Below are positions 14,502 to 22,956 of a stretch of 36,528 nucleotides of DNA, one piece after another (the first letter of the stretch is position 1; the number at the start of each line of letters is the position of its first letter). The translations under genes were made by a program, and so were the position numbers. The notes under the pieces are model-generated. The model was not told where the DNA came from, searched no databases, and saw nothing but the letters and a program-made list of their open reading frames with translations. This DNA comes from a virus. The DNA is taken from IMG/VR virus record IMGVR_UViG_3300038550_000080, positions 1 through 36,528 of that record. One strand, written 5' to 3'.

Positions 14502-14968
14502 GTGAGTCGGCGTTTAAGGAACCGATTTCCGCTGATCTGCCGCGCCGGCAGTTCGACAGGAAATTACTGGAATCCCACGACAGCACCCAGGAACGGATTA
14601 GGAATATTTCCAGCCGAGTCACCCGGATTGAAGCCATTTTTGAAAGCGTGAATAAGGATTTGCGCCGGCTGGAAGAGATGCAAAAAGAAGCGGTCGGCCA
14701 TCTGGAAACCACGGCGGCGAATATGAGAGAGATTAGCCACAAGCTGGCGCTTCATACCGAAATGGAAGAATATCAGTGGACCGTCGTGAACTCCGCAAAT
14801 GATACGCTGGTAAAAATTGGCGCGGCGTTGAATGATCATTTGCAAAGCGCCGGGGCGTTGAATACGCGGATCGACTGGATTGAACGGCTGTTGTGGGCGC
14901 TCTGGGGCGTGGTGGGCGCGATGAGTGCGGCTGCGATCCCGCTGGTCATGAAGGGGTTGGGTGTGTAG
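14483..14968 (+). CDS. Coiled-coil protein with C-terminal membrane anchor, XhlA-like lysis candidate
   Basis: A 161-residue protein starting at GTG 14483, with GGAGG seven bases upstream. Residues about 30-115 form heptad-like helices (STQERIRNISSRVTRIEAIF, LRRLEEMQKEAVGHLET). Residues about 133-158 are hydrophobic (LLWALWGVVGAMSAAAIPLV), a tail anchor. This layout matches XhlA-type lysis accessory proteins and also some phage membrane scaffolds. It overlaps the end of the small lipoprotein gene and lies just before the terminase. A role in lysis is likely from position and topology but not certain. Confidence 0.6.
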   Translation: MDETKVSESAFKEPISADLPRRQFDRKLLESHDSTQERIRNISSRVTRIEAIFESVNKDLRRLEEMQKEAVGHLETTAANMREISHKLALHTEMEEYQWTVVNSANDTLVKIGAALNDHLQSAGALNTRIDWIERLLWALWGVVGAMSAAAIPLVMKGLGV

Positions 14969-14970
14969 TT

Positions 14971-15375
14971 ATGCCCAAGACCCGTGGCTTGACGCCGAAA
15001 CAGCAAAAATTCATTGAAGAATACCTCATCGATTTGAACGCGACTCAAGCGGCGATTCGGGCGGGCTATTCGGCGCGGCGGGCTGACGCTATTGGTTTTG
15101 AAAACCTGAGAAAACCCGACATCATTGATGCTATTCAGGCCGAAAGGCAAGAACAAAGCAAACGGACACAAATTACCGCCGATTGGGTTTTAATGCGATT
15201 GCGCGAAGAAGCCACGAACAGCAAAGAAAACTGCTATGCCCCGGCACGGGTCAAGGCGCTAGAGTTACTTGGCAAGCATCTGGCGTTGTTTACCGACAAG
15301 CTGGAGCATCACGTGGCGCAGCCGCTGCCCGATTGGTCTGCGCTGATTTCGTTACCGCTCCTCGATGCTCCATGA
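14971..15375 (+). CDS. Terminase small subunit (Terminase_2-like)
   Basis: A 134-residue DNA-packaging protein. The N-terminus KQQKFIEEYLIDLNATQAAI, then AGYSARRADAIG, is the characteristic helix-turn-helix of Terminase_2/XtmA-type small subunits, which recognise phage DNA and load the large subunit. The ATG at 14971 fits this domain better than an ATG at 14893 lying in the preceding gene. The 3' end overlaps the start of the large subunit by 11 bases, supporting co-translation. Confidence 0.88.
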   Translation: MPKTRGLTPKQQKFIEEYLIDLNATQAAIRAGYSARRADAIGFENLRKPDIIDAIQAERQEQSKRTQITADWVLMRLREEATNSKENCYAPARVKALELLGKHLALFTDKLEHHVAQPLPDWSALISLPLLDAP

Positions 15376-16558
15376 AGCCCAGCAACGGTTGCTCCGCGAT
15401 TCCCGGCGCTTCAACGTGGCCTGCATGGGCCGTCGTTTCGGCAAAAGCACGATGGGTCTAGTAGTGAGTTTCTACGGCGCGCCTCATCAACCGCACAGTT
15501 TGCGCAGCGGGGCCGACGTCGGTTGGTTCGCTCCCACCTACAAGCTGCTGGACGAGGCATGGCGTGGAGCGCGGAGCTTTTTGCGCCCACTGATCAAGCG
15601 GCAGGATGCCCAGCAACATCGACTCGAACTGACGACTAACGCGGCGCTCGATTTTTGGTCGCTAGACAATCCGGACAGCGGCCGGGGCAGGAAATACGGC
15701 ATCGTGATCGTTGACGAAGCGGCCATGGCTCGCAATCTTGAAGAAGCCTGGACTCAGGCGATTCGCCCAACATTAGCAGACCGGCAAGGTGGGGCGTGGT
15801 TCCTGAGCACGCCTAAGGGCGGTAACTACTTCAAAAATTTATTTGAGCGGGCCGCTGATGACTTGGACTGGGCGCGCGCACAATGCCCGACCAATCACAA
15901 CCCGTATATTCATCCCGATGAAATTGAAGCGATGCGCCGCGAACTGCCGAGCCTGGTTTTTCGGCAAGAAGTCGAAGCCCAGTTCGTGGACTTTTCCGGC
16001 GCGGCTGTGCGGCGTGAGTGGCTGCGGTACGCCGAACCGCCGCCCGGCCTGTCCGTGACGCTCGGCGTCGATCTTGCGCTGTCCACCAAGCAAGACGCGG
16101 ATTACACGGCTATTGTCGCCGTCAGCCGCGACGCCAACGGGATCATCTACGTGCGCGACGCACAGCGCATAAGAGCGCCGTTTCATCAGGTGCTTCAGTT
16201 CATTCAGTCCATGGCCGCTAAATGGAAGCCCGCCCTGATCGCGATTGAGCAGGTGCAATATCAGGCGGCGGTGGTGCAGGAACTGACGCGCACGACCGCC
16301 CTGCCGATCAAGGGAGTCAAGCCGGACAAGGACAAGTTGACCCGATTCCTTCCGCTAATCGCGCGCTACGAGCAGGGCCTGGTCGTCCACGCGCCGGGAT
16401 TGCCCGGCTGGTTTGAAGACGAACTGCTCTCGTTCCCAGCCGGCGAGCACGACGACGCCGCTGATGCGCTGGCTTACGCAGCTAGCGAAACGCAAGTCGC
16501 CACCTACTACCCCGCAGTCCTGCGGGCGAACCCCCGCGCCCACCACGAGCACTTCTGA
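15365..16558 (+). CDS. Terminase large subunit
   Basis: A 397-residue packaging motor. Walker A is GRRFGKST (22-29) and Walker B IVIVDEAA (113-120, catalytic Glu118), followed by the STPKG coupling motif (148-152). The nuclease domain shows GVDLA (Asp236), IAIEQ (Glu295) and HDDAADAL (Asp363/364, Asp367). It drives DNA into the prohead and cuts it. The protein is short but has all key residues. The stop lies two bases before the portal ATG. Confidence 0.93.
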   Translation: MLHEAQQRLLRDSRRFNVACMGRRFGKSTMGLVVSFYGAPHQPHSLRSGADVGWFAPTYKLLDEAWRGARSFLRPLIKRQDAQQHRLELTTNAALDFWSLDNPDSGRGRKYGIVIVDEAAMARNLEEAWTQAIRPTLADRQGGAWFLSTPKGGNYFKNLFERAADDLDWARAQCPTNHNPYIHPDEIEAMRRELPSLVFRQEVEAQFVDFSGAAVRREWLRYAEPPPGLSVTLGVDLALSTKQDADYTAIVAVSRDANGIIYVRDAQRIRAPFHQVLQFIQSMAAKWKPALIAIEQVQYQAAVVQELTRTTALPIKGVKPDKDKLTRFLPLIARYEQGLVVHAPGLPGWFEDELLSFPAGEHDDAADALAYAASETQVATYYPAVLRANPRAHHEHF

Positions 16559-16560
16559 CC

Positions 16561-18165
16561 ATGCCCACCCTGCTAGGCCCCGACGGACGGCCGCTCACCG
16601 TATCGCGCGCCGAGCTGACCCGCCCGATGCGCCTGATCGACGTCGGCCGCCTCGGCCGCGCCCAAAGCTTGCTGCGCGGCCTGCCGCCGTCCGGGCTGGC
16701 CGTCCTCCTGGACAGCGCCGCCGCCGGCGTGGCCGACGACTACCTGACCCTCGCCGAGGAGATGGAAGAGCGCGACCCGCACTACGCCGCCGTGCTGGCC
16801 ACGCGCAAGCGCGCGGTGCTGGGCCTGCCGCGCCGGGTGATGGCCGCCAGCGACGCGGCGCGCGACGTGGCGCTGCGCGATGCGGTAGAACAGCACTTGC
16901 TGCAAAACGCCGCGTTCAGCCGCCTGCTGGCCGGGTTGCTGGACGCGCTGGGCAAGGGCTACGCTGCCGTGGAAATCCTCTGGGCGACCGACCGCGCGCC
17001 CTGGCGGCCCCAAGGGTACGTCTGGCGCGATCCCCGCTGTTTTCAGTATGACCGGGCGACCGGCCAGACGCTGCGCCTGCGGACGGCGGCCTGGGGCGAG
17101 GGCGAGCCGTTGCCGCCGGGCCGCTTCGTGGTGCATCAGCCGCAATTGAAGGCGGGCCTGCCGATTCGCGGGGGCCTGGCGCGGCTGGCGGCCATTGCCA
17201 GCCTGTGCCGCCATCTGGCGATGGAGAGCTGGCTGGCCTATGCCGAGTCCTATGGCGCGCCCGTGCGCCTGGCCAAGGCCGATGACCGGCTGTTTCCCGC
17301 CGACCCCACCGAGCGCAGCGACTTCGTCGCCGATTTGCAGGCGAAGTTGCAAACCCTGCTGGGCGCCGACGCCTACGCCGTTTTGCCCAAATCCGTGGAC
17401 ATCGAGCTGCAAGCCAGCCCCATCGGCCATGCCGACATTTATCAGGCGCTCGTCGAATACCTGGAAAAATCGATCAGCAAGGCGGTGCTCGGCCGGGCCG
17501 ACGCCGCCGACGCCACGCCGGGCCGGCTGGGCGGCGAGCAGTTCAGCGGCGAGGTGCGCCGCGACCTGCTGGAAAGCGACGCCGAGGAGCTCAGCACCAC
17601 GCTCAATGATCAACTGGTGCGCGGGTTCATCGACCTGAATTTCGGCGTCCAGGCCGCCTACCCGCGCCTGGAGCTGTACGTCCCAGACCCCGAAGACCTG
17701 GCCGGGCTGACGGACCTGCTGACGAAACTGGTGCCGCTGGGGCTGAAGGTCGAGCAGAGCGTCATCCGCGACAAATGGGGCCTGCCCGACCCCGCGCCCG
17801 ACGCGGAGCTGCTGGGTTCCCCCAGCGTTCTCCCTGCGGAAAATCCCGTAGCGAATGCGGGAAATTCCGTCGTTCCCGCGCCTGCAGGAACCCAGAATCG
17901 CGCCCTGAACCGGGGGAGCGACACGGGGGGGAATCCCGACCCGACCGCGCCACTGGTCGAACGCCTGGGCCGCGACGCTGACCCGCTCCTCGATGCCCTG
18001 CTGGAACCGGTCCGGCAAGCCCTCAGCGCCAGTGGCGACCTGATGGACTTCCGCGAGCGGCTGCTAACCCTCTACCCCGAACTGGACGGCAAAGCCTTCG
18101 CTGAATTGATGGGCCAGGCGCTGGCCGTCGCCGACGCCGCCGGCTACTGGGAGGCGCAACCATGA
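16561..18165 (+). CDS. Portal protein, DUF935 / Mu gp29-like
   Basis: A 534-residue portal, the ring at the head vertex through which DNA passes. The Mu-type DUF935 features are present: LAEEMEERDPHYAAVLATRK near 60-80, LGKGYAAVEILWA near 130, the PQGYVWRDPRCFQYD region near 150 and the EKSISKAVLG helix near 302-311. Residues about 418-445 are encoded by an 84-bp inverted-repeat element and read as a Pro/Ala/Gly/Asn linker, so the C-terminal extension after it is tethered by repeat-derived sequence. Codons here are strongly GC-ending, in contrast to the fibre cassette that follows. The stop overlaps the next ATG by four bases. Confidence 0.9.
   Translation: MPTLLGPDGRPLTVSRAELTRPMRLIDVGRLGRAQSLLRGLPPSGLAVLLDSAAAGVADDYLTLAEEMEERDPHYAAVLATRKRAVLGLPRRVMAASDAARDVALRDAVEQHLLQNAAFSRLLAGLLDALGKGYAAVEILWATDRAPWRPQGYVWRDPRCFQYDRATGQTLRLRTAAWGEGEPLPPGRFVVHQPQLKAGLPIRGGLARLAAIASLCRHLAMESWLAYAESYGAPVRLAKADDRLFPADPTERSDFVADLQAKLQTLLGADAYAVLPKSVDIELQASPIGHADIYQALVEYLEKSISKAVLGRADAADATPGRLGGEQFSGEVRRDLLESDAEELSTTLNDQLVRGFIDLNFGVQAAYPRLELYVPDPEDLAGLTDLLTKLVPLGLKVEQSVIRDKWGLPDPAPDAELLGSPSVLPAENPVANAGNSVVPAPAGTQNRALNRGSDTGGNPDPTAPLVERLGRDADPLLDALLEPVRQALSASGDLMDFRERLLTLYPELDGKAFAELMGQALAVADAAGYWEAQP
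17812..17895. repeat. 84-bp REP-like inverted-repeat element inside the portal gene
   Basis: The element is bounded by CTGGGTTCC (17812-17820) and its exact complement GGAACCCAG (17887-17895). Inside are TCCCG (17844-17848)/CGGGA (17858-17862) and GTTCC (17872-17876)/GGAAC (17887-17891). Its 84 bases are 28 codons, so the portal frame is kept. The right end resembles REP-like repeats with a GTCNTTCCCGC core that are scattered in proteobacterial genomes; that link is from memory. Confidence 0.7.
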
Positions 18166-18515
18166 CGCCCGGAAAACTCAATCTAACGATTTACCAAGGC
18201 GCGACCTTTCGTCGAATCATTCGATTGACGGATAGTACGAATACCGCGATTGATCTTTCAGGGGCCACGGTGAGGATGCATGTCCGGGCCACGCTGGCTG
18301 ATACCGCCACGCTATTAGAGTTGAACGAGACGAATGGCCGGGCGGTTGTTTCAGACGCAGTGAATGGTGAAGTGACGCTATTAGTCACAGCCACTGTGAC
18401 TGCTGCGCTGAATTTCTCGAAAGCGGTTTACGATCTTGAGATTCAATACTCGGATGGAACGGTTGACCGGGTATTGCAAGGCGGAATTATGTTGAGCAAG
18501 GAAGTCACCCGATGA
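18162..18515 (+). CDS. Small beta-rich tail/fibre-associated protein, BppU-N-like
   Basis: A 117-residue protein. The start KLNLTIYQGATFRRIIRLTD and the later AVYDLEIQYSDGTVDRVLQG match a common Ig-like module at the N-terminus of phage baseplate upper proteins and fibre adaptors. It is the first gene of the lower-GC fibre cassette and overlaps both the portal stop and the next ATG. It probably links fibre to tail; the family call is moderate. Confidence 0.65.
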   Translation: MTPGKLNLTIYQGATFRRIIRLTDSTNTAIDLSGATVRMHVRATLADTATLLELNETNGRAVVSDAVNGEVTLLVTATVTAALNFSKAVYDLEIQYSDGTVDRVLQGGIMLSKEVTR

Positions 18516-18709
18516 CCACTGTGACTGTGACTGAGGAAGTGATCGAAGTGACTCAGGAAATTGTCGAAACGATCACGGTTCAAGTTTCCGAACAAGGCCC
18601 ACCAGGGCCAGCGGGACTCTTCGCACCAGACGGTATCGATCTTATTAGTGGCGGTTCGCCCTCCACAGATTTCAGTAACGGGTATATTTTCGAGGGTGGG
18701 CAGCCATGA
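18512..18709 (+). CDS. Small fibre-cassette protein with collagen-like start
   Basis: A 65-residue protein. The first 28 residues are a repetitive Thr/Val/Glu strand region (VTVTEEVIEVTQEIVETITV), followed by GPPGPAG, a short collagen-like motif frequent in phage fibres, and then a Gly/Ser-rich end. It overlaps both neighbours by four bases. A short fibre stem or trimer initiator is plausible. No named family. Confidence 0.6.
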   Translation: MTTVTVTEEVIEVTQEIVETITVQVSEQGPPGPAGLFAPDGIDLISGGSPSTDFSNGYIFEGGQP

Positions 18710-20349
18710 CGATCACGGTTACAGCACAATTACAGTTGCGCAAAGGGACAGCGGCGCAATGGACTAGCGCAAATCCGGTTCTGCTGTCCGGCGAGGTCGG
18801 CTATGAAACCGACACCGGGAAACAGAAGATTGGCGACGGGGCGACCGCCTGGGCTTCGCTCGCCTATTACCACGACCCGGTGTTGGTAACAGATCATGGC
18901 GGATTAACGGGGCTGAGTGACGACGATCATTCGCAATATCACAACGATACGCGCGGCGATGCGCGGTATAGCCTGCTGGCCCATGATCATGCAGCGACCT
19001 ATGCACCCATCGCTAAAGGCGTCACGAACGGCGACAGTCATGATCATTCTGGCGGTGACGGGGCGCAGATCAGCTATTCCACGCTCTCGAATCTGCCGAC
19101 GCTAGGAACCGCAGCAGCCACAGCGGCGACAGACTATGCGGCAGCCGCCCATAACCATACGGGCGTCTACGAAGCCTCTGGCGCGGTATCGACTCACGCC
19201 GCGCTGACCACCACGCACGGGATTTCGAGCTTTGGCGCTTCGCTTGTTGATGATGCTGATGCGGGAACGGCACGAACCACCCTGGGTCTCGGCACGGCAG
19301 CGACAACAGCCTCCACTGACTACGCAGCGGCTTCGCATACCCATGCTGCGTCTGCAATAGCTAGCGGCACGATTGACACAGCGCGGTTAGGCAGTGGTAC
19401 AGCGAATAGTTCGACCTACCTCAGGGGCGATCAAACCTGGGCCGCAGCATCAGGTGGCATGGCAGCGGATACCCATGCCGCAACCGACAAAGCGACTCCC
19501 GTCGATGCGGATGAATTGCCGCTCGTCGATAGCGCGGCGTCGTACATTCTGAAAAAGCTCACCTGGGCGAATCTGAAAGCCACGCTGCAATCCGTGTTTG
19601 CGGTGTTGGCCGGGAATAGTGGCGGCCAAACCCTTATTGGTGGCACAGGAGTTACTGATAAGCTCGTATTACAGGGAACCAGTGGTAATGGAACTTCTAC
19701 AGCCGTCGCGTTAGAGATGAAAGTTGGTAATAATGGCGGAACGACTGCGCTAACCGTAAATAATAGTGGCATATCCTCTTTCCGTGAAGCTACTGTTGTC
19801 AATGGACATATATCGATAATAATTGGTGCGGATAATGCAGCATACACTTTAACAAATGCTACCAATAAAACAGCGCGATTTGCGTATGCGCACTACAATA
19901 CCGCAGAAGAGCCTATTTGTATTTTCAACGGTGGGTCTAATTCTTCTGAAAATTATCTATCGTTTGGTGGCGGCACTGCGATATTAAATGCCGCGACTAG
20001 GGTTTCGTTTTATACTACGCCGGCTATAAATACAATGTTTGGCACGGAGCGGGTGAGGATTAATTCATCTGGTGACACGGGTTTTGGAAATGTAGCGCCT
20101 TCTGCTCGAATCCATGCAACGTCCACCACTGAACAACTCCGCCTCGGCTATGATGCGAGTTATTACGCCTCGTTTACCGTATCCAGCGCCGGGAATCTAA
20201 CGATCACGAATACCGGCACCACGATCTACACCAATAAAGTCATTGAAAATACCGTAGCGGGCGCTGGCATTGTTTTGAAAAGTCCAGACGGAACCCGGTA
20301 TCTCATCACCGTCGCTAATGGCGGCACCCTCACTGTCGCAACTGCATAG
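18706..20349 (+). CDS. Tail fibre protein with Mtd-like N-terminal domain
   Basis: A 547-residue receptor-binding candidate. Residues about 7-50 (LQLRKGTAAQWTSANPVLLS, then GEVGYETDTGKQKIGDGATA) match the N-terminal module shared with major tropism determinant and many fibres. Next come HxH-containing repeats: LGTAAATAATDYAAAAHNHT near 140 and LGTAATTASTDYAAASHTHA near 195. The middle (about 310-470) is distinctly AT-richer in codon use and may be the swapped host-specificity region. The last 60 residues are Thr/Gly-rich strands without a recognisable chaperone domain. It lies between portal and head-morphogenesis genes, which is unusual for a fibre. Confidence 0.8.
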   Translation: MTITVTAQLQLRKGTAAQWTSANPVLLSGEVGYETDTGKQKIGDGATAWASLAYYHDPVLVTDHGGLTGLSDDDHSQYHNDTRGDARYSLLAHDHAATYAPIAKGVTNGDSHDHSGGDGAQISYSTLSNLPTLGTAAATAATDYAAAAHNHTGVYEASGAVSTHAALTTTHGISSFGASLVDDADAGTARTTLGLGTAATTASTDYAAASHTHAASAIASGTIDTARLGSGTANSSTYLRGDQTWAAASGGMAADTHAATDKATPVDADELPLVDSAASYILKKLTWANLKATLQSVFAVLAGNSGGQTLIGGTGVTDKLVLQGTSGNGTSTAVALEMKVGNNGGTTALTVNNSGISSFREATVVNGHISIIIGADNAAYTLTNATNKTARFAYAHYNTAEEPICIFNGGSNSSENYLSFGGGTAILNAATRVSFYTTPAINTMFGTERVRINSSGDTGFGNVAPSARIHATSTTEQLRLGYDASYYASFTVSSAGNLTITNTGTTIYTNKVIENTVAGAGIVLKSPDGTRYLITVANGGTLTVATA

Positions 20350-20359
20350 GATTTTTATC

Positions 20360-20698
20360 ATGGCTATTACGTCTACCGTCGTTAATCTCGAATCTGACAA
20401 TGATTTTCGCAAAAGAGTGCAACTCTATTTCTTGTCTGCGGCGGACTGGGTACTGGCCGGAAATTTTCCGGCGGCTGTGACCACGGATGCGGACAAAAAC
20501 AAAGTCACGCAATTTGCCAGCGATCTGTACAAAGGAGGGGTGAATTTGAACAGTCAAGTGCTGACGATGTTAGCGCAAACCGCGATCCAGGACAAAATCA
20601 ATAGCGTCGAAGGCGTCGAAGGCGCGTACTCGATCATGCAGACTCAGGTGCGGCTGAATTTGAAAAATCTAGCGGGGTGTATCCCGGTGTATGGTTGA
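20360..20698 (+). CDS. Unknown protein at the end of the fibre cassette
   Basis: A 112-residue protein starting at ATG 20360, with AGGA nine bases upstream; an in-frame ATG at 20318 lies in the fibre gene and is less likely. It is mostly helical (NDFRKRVQLYFLSAADWVLA, DKNKVTQFASDLYKG) with one VEGVEG motif. It could be a fibre assembly helper by position. The last eight bases overlap the start of the head-morphogenesis gene. Confidence 0.6.
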   Translation: MAITSTVVNLESDNDFRKRVQLYFLSAADWVLAGNFPAAVTTDADKNKVTQFASDLYKGGVNLNSQVLTMLAQTAIQDKINSVEGVEGAYSIMQTQVRLNLKNLAGCIPVYG

Positions 20699-22004
20699 CT
20701 ACGGCTCCCTCCCCTTTGCCGAGGCGCTGGAGTTCTTCCGGCGCAAACTGAACATGCCCACGAAAAAGTGGGATGACCTGCTCGGCGCGGCCCATGACCG
20801 GGCCTTCGTGGTTGCCGGGGCGATGCAGGCCGACCTGTTGATGGACCTGCGCGCCGCCGTGGACAAGGCGATAGCGGATGGAACGACCTACGAAACCTTT
20901 AAAAAAGACTTCAAAAAGATCGTCGCCGCGCGCGGCTGGACCGGCTGGACCGGCGAAGGCACGAAGGCCGGCGAGGCGTGGCGGACGCGGGTGATCTACG
21001 ACACCAACCTGTTCTCCAGCTACAGCGCCGGGCGCTATCGGCAAATGAAGGACGTGGCGGCATCGCGCCCCTGGTGGCGCTATCGGCATTCCCCCGCCAG
21101 CCGCGTCCCCCGCGCCGAACACCGCGCCTGGGATGGGGTGATCCTGCGCCATGATGACCCCTGGTGGACCACCCACGCCGTTCCGAATGGCTTTGGCTGC
21201 AAGTGCTACATCGAAACCCTGGCCGACCGCGATTTGAAACGCCTCGGCCTGGAACCCACGCCCCAAGAGCAGATTCCCTACAACGCCATCGACCCCAAGA
21301 CCGGCCTGCCCCAGGGCGTCGATAAAGGATGGGATTATCAGCCGGGCGCGAGCGTCGCTGAGGAACTGGACAAGCTAAAAAAGATTGAAACCGAGAAAGT
21401 GGCGAAACTCGATTCGGGGATGGAAAGCTTCAGCGACCGGATGAAACGCCTTGATCAGGAAAAGCAAGCGGCCTATCGCAAGTCAGAAGGGTTAATCCCG
21501 GAAGCGGTCCGACAAGAACTGTTTAGGATGCGGGATACTGCCGGATGGGCGGAGAAAGGCGGTCACTTGATAAGGGATGCCGAGGGCAACCCGGTCGGTA
21601 GAACAAAATGGGTTGCTAAAGCGGACTGGTTTGCCGATTACAAAGCCATGCACGGCGGCAAGGGGCTGAAGGCAGGGCAGATGCCCCAAGTTATTGAACA
21701 TATCCTCCAGGGCAAGATTACGAAAGCCGGGCAGGCGCTGCTGGACTGGCTGGCGGAATATCACGCCGAACAGCAGCGGATGCAGGCCGACTATGCCCAG
21801 GCAATGGCGGTACTGGACGACGAATCAGAAGCCTTATTCAATCGCGTCAAGGGGCAATTTTTACAGAAAGTGTCCGGGGTCGGCGAGTCGGTTTTAGATG
21901 CCATAACCGAAGAGTTTTATAGTACGCACCCTGGAGCCACCCAGCAGGAAGCGCATCAGTTCCTGATGGGTGAACTGCAAACCTTTTTGGACGAAAGCGA
22001 ATGA
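20691..22004 (+). CDS. Phage head morphogenesis protein, Mu F-like (gp30)
   Basis: A 437-residue minor head protein of the Mu F/SPP1 gp7 family, which sits near the portal and helps head assembly or DNA delivery. The typical start SLPFAEALEFFRRKLNMPTK, the central RTRVIYDTNLFSSYSAGRY and the HSPASRVPRAEHRAWDGV segment with PNGFGCKCY (about 100-180) are all present. Residues about 230-437 form an added helical region beyond the usual conserved core. The gene overlaps the preceding stop by eight bases and the next start by four. The call is firm on the conserved half; the C-terminal extension is unexplained. Confidence 0.9.
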   Translation: MVDYGSLPFAEALEFFRRKLNMPTKKWDDLLGAAHDRAFVVAGAMQADLLMDLRAAVDKAIADGTTYETFKKDFKKIVAARGWTGWTGEGTKAGEAWRTRVIYDTNLFSSYSAGRYRQMKDVAASRPWWRYRHSPASRVPRAEHRAWDGVILRHDDPWWTTHAVPNGFGCKCYIETLADRDLKRLGLEPTPQEQIPYNAIDPKTGLPQGVDKGWDYQPGASVAEELDKLKKIETEKVAKLDSGMESFSDRMKRLDQEKQAAYRKSEGLIPEAVRQELFRMRDTAGWAEKGGHLIRDAEGNPVGRTKWVAKADWFADYKAMHGGKGLKAGQMPQVIEHILQGKITKAGQALLDWLAEYHAEQQRMQADYAQAMAVLDDESEALFNRVKGQFLQKVSGVGESVLDAITEEFYSTHPGATQQEAHQFLMGELQTFLDESE

Positions 22005-22156
22005 TCGCCTTGAAAGACCGGCTGCCTCCCTTCAAAACCCTGCTGTCACCGGAAGACCGCGCTCGACTGGAGGCGCTGTCCCCAGAGCAACGCCTGGCCT
22101 TGATCCGCGCCTTGGCGCTGTCGGCCCTGATCCGCCGCCCGCTAGGCCAAGTTTAG
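22001..22156 (+). CDS. Small protein coupled to the Mu F-like gene, unknown
   Basis: A 51-residue protein starting MIALKDRLPPFKTLL and ending LIRRPLGQV. Its ATG overlaps the Mu F-like TGA (ATGA), a good sign of a real gene. It is helical with an LSPEDRARLEALSPEQRLAL stretch. The stop at 22154-22156 lies at the left edge of the first REP-like palindrome, so the gene may have been trimmed by the insertion that brought the reverse-strand gene. Confidence 0.55.
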   Translation: MIALKDRLPPFKTLLSPEDRARLEALSPEQRLALIRALALSALIRRPLGQV

Positions 22157-22194
22157 TAGTAGTAGGGCGGGCAATGCCCCACCTGCACTACTGC
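22155..22194. repeat. Left, degenerate copy of REP-like palindrome
   Basis: Shares the AGTAGTAGTAGGG core and GGGCAATGCCC centre with the perfect palindrome at 22957-22997, but the right arm is degenerate. The stop codon of the reverse-strand gene (22188-22190) lies in its right arm. It may end transcription of that gene and of the head operon. Confidence 0.65.
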
Positions 22195-22685
22195 GGGGAT
22201 TGCTTGGAGATTTTGCCCACATTGAAGGGCGTGTACGGTTTGAGACCCAGGCTGGCGCAGGTTTCCTCATAGGCGCGGTCCAGTCGCCGCTGATCCGGCG
22301 CAGGTTCTTGCGCGTTCAGCGCATGAAACGCCTGCTCGGCTTCGGCCAGGTGGGCGTCATCAGTCGCCGGCAACCGCCCCAAGAACAAAATCCACTGTTT
22401 TTTCAATTCCGCATGGGTCATCAGTCGGTTTAGCATGCCGAAGGCCAGGAGCGCTCCGTTCATGCCCGCCACACTCAGCGCCAGCCCCGCAACCAGCCAC
22501 GTTTGCGCCGGCTGCCAATCCGCCGGAAACAAGGAACCCAACGTGGCAAACGCGGCGCTCGACAGCAGCAACGACACGAAGGCCGTCCAGTTCAGGAACT
22601 GACCGTAGAACCGCTCCAGGCTTTCGTGATAGCGGATATTCATTCGCCCTTGAAACAGCAATTCATGGCGAGTCAGCGCAGTCAT
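22188..22685 (-). CDS. Reverse-strand two-TM membrane protein (SLATT-like moron candidate)
   Basis: A 165-residue protein if started at the ATG at 22685, where GGAG lies nine bases upstream; a longer form from 22826 would add a Pro-rich, poorly supported leader. An N-terminal helix with GRMNIRYHESLERFYGQFLN precedes two hydrophobic segments (WTAFVSLLLSSAAFATLGSL and WLVAGLALSVAGMNGALLAF). A cytoplasmic helical tail ends in RAYEETCASLGLKP. This layout resembles SLATT-type two-TM proteins linked to defence and abortive infection; similarity is by eye only. It is the only minus-strand gene within the structural region and lies between two REP-like palindromes, so it looks like an acquired moron. 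Confidence 0.7.
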   Translation of the reverse strand: MTALTRHELLFQGRMNIRYHESLERFYGQFLNWTAFVSLLLSSAAFATLGSLFPADWQPAQTWLVAGLALSVAGMNGALLAFGMLNRLMTHAELKKQWILFLGRLPATDDAHLAEAEQAFHALNAQEPAPDQRRLDRAYEETCASLGLKPYTPFNVGKISKQSPQ

Positions 22686-22956
22686 GGTTTTTTCTCCGGG
22701 GGATGGTGGCGGTGGAATCAGGCGCGGCGAATAATGTTCATGAAGAGTTTGACCGTGCCGTTCCTGATTGGTGGCGCGATCCGGCGGTTTAGAGGGGGGT
22801 TGACGATCAGCGTCGGGTTTTCCCATAGGGAGTTAAGTCTCCGCAGCGACGCAGACGAAGGAAAGAGCGGCAGGTGGCCGTCTGCGGGAAGCCACTTTTC
22901 GGGAGCGACCCTAGCCGTTCCTCTATTCTAACTGAACAGCCCGTAGGCACCGAGTA
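22686..22956. other. Gene-free stretch upstream of the reverse-strand gene
   Basis: Together with the palindrome that follows, this gives more than 300 bases without a convincing gene. It should contain the promoter of the reverse-strand gene, but I could not find a good -35/-10 pair. CGCAGACG (22850-22857) and CGTCTGCG (22879-22886) form an 8-bp inverted repeat with a 21-base loop. Frames open across it have no ribosome site or recognisable protein features. Confidence 0.5.

Noticed and set aside
16573-18018. 481-codon minus-strand open frame under the portal
   Set aside because: Gly/Gln/Arg-rich low-complexity translation produced by GC-ending codons of the portal on the other strand.
18706-20349. 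Diversity-generating retroelement target in the Mtd-like fibre
   Set aside because: No reverse transcriptase and no template/variable repeat pair could be found; only the N-terminal module resembles Mtd.
22503-22931. Plus-strand frame across the reverse-strand gene's upstream region
   Set aside because: Poor start context and antisense to the membrane-protein gene; the translation has no coherent domain.
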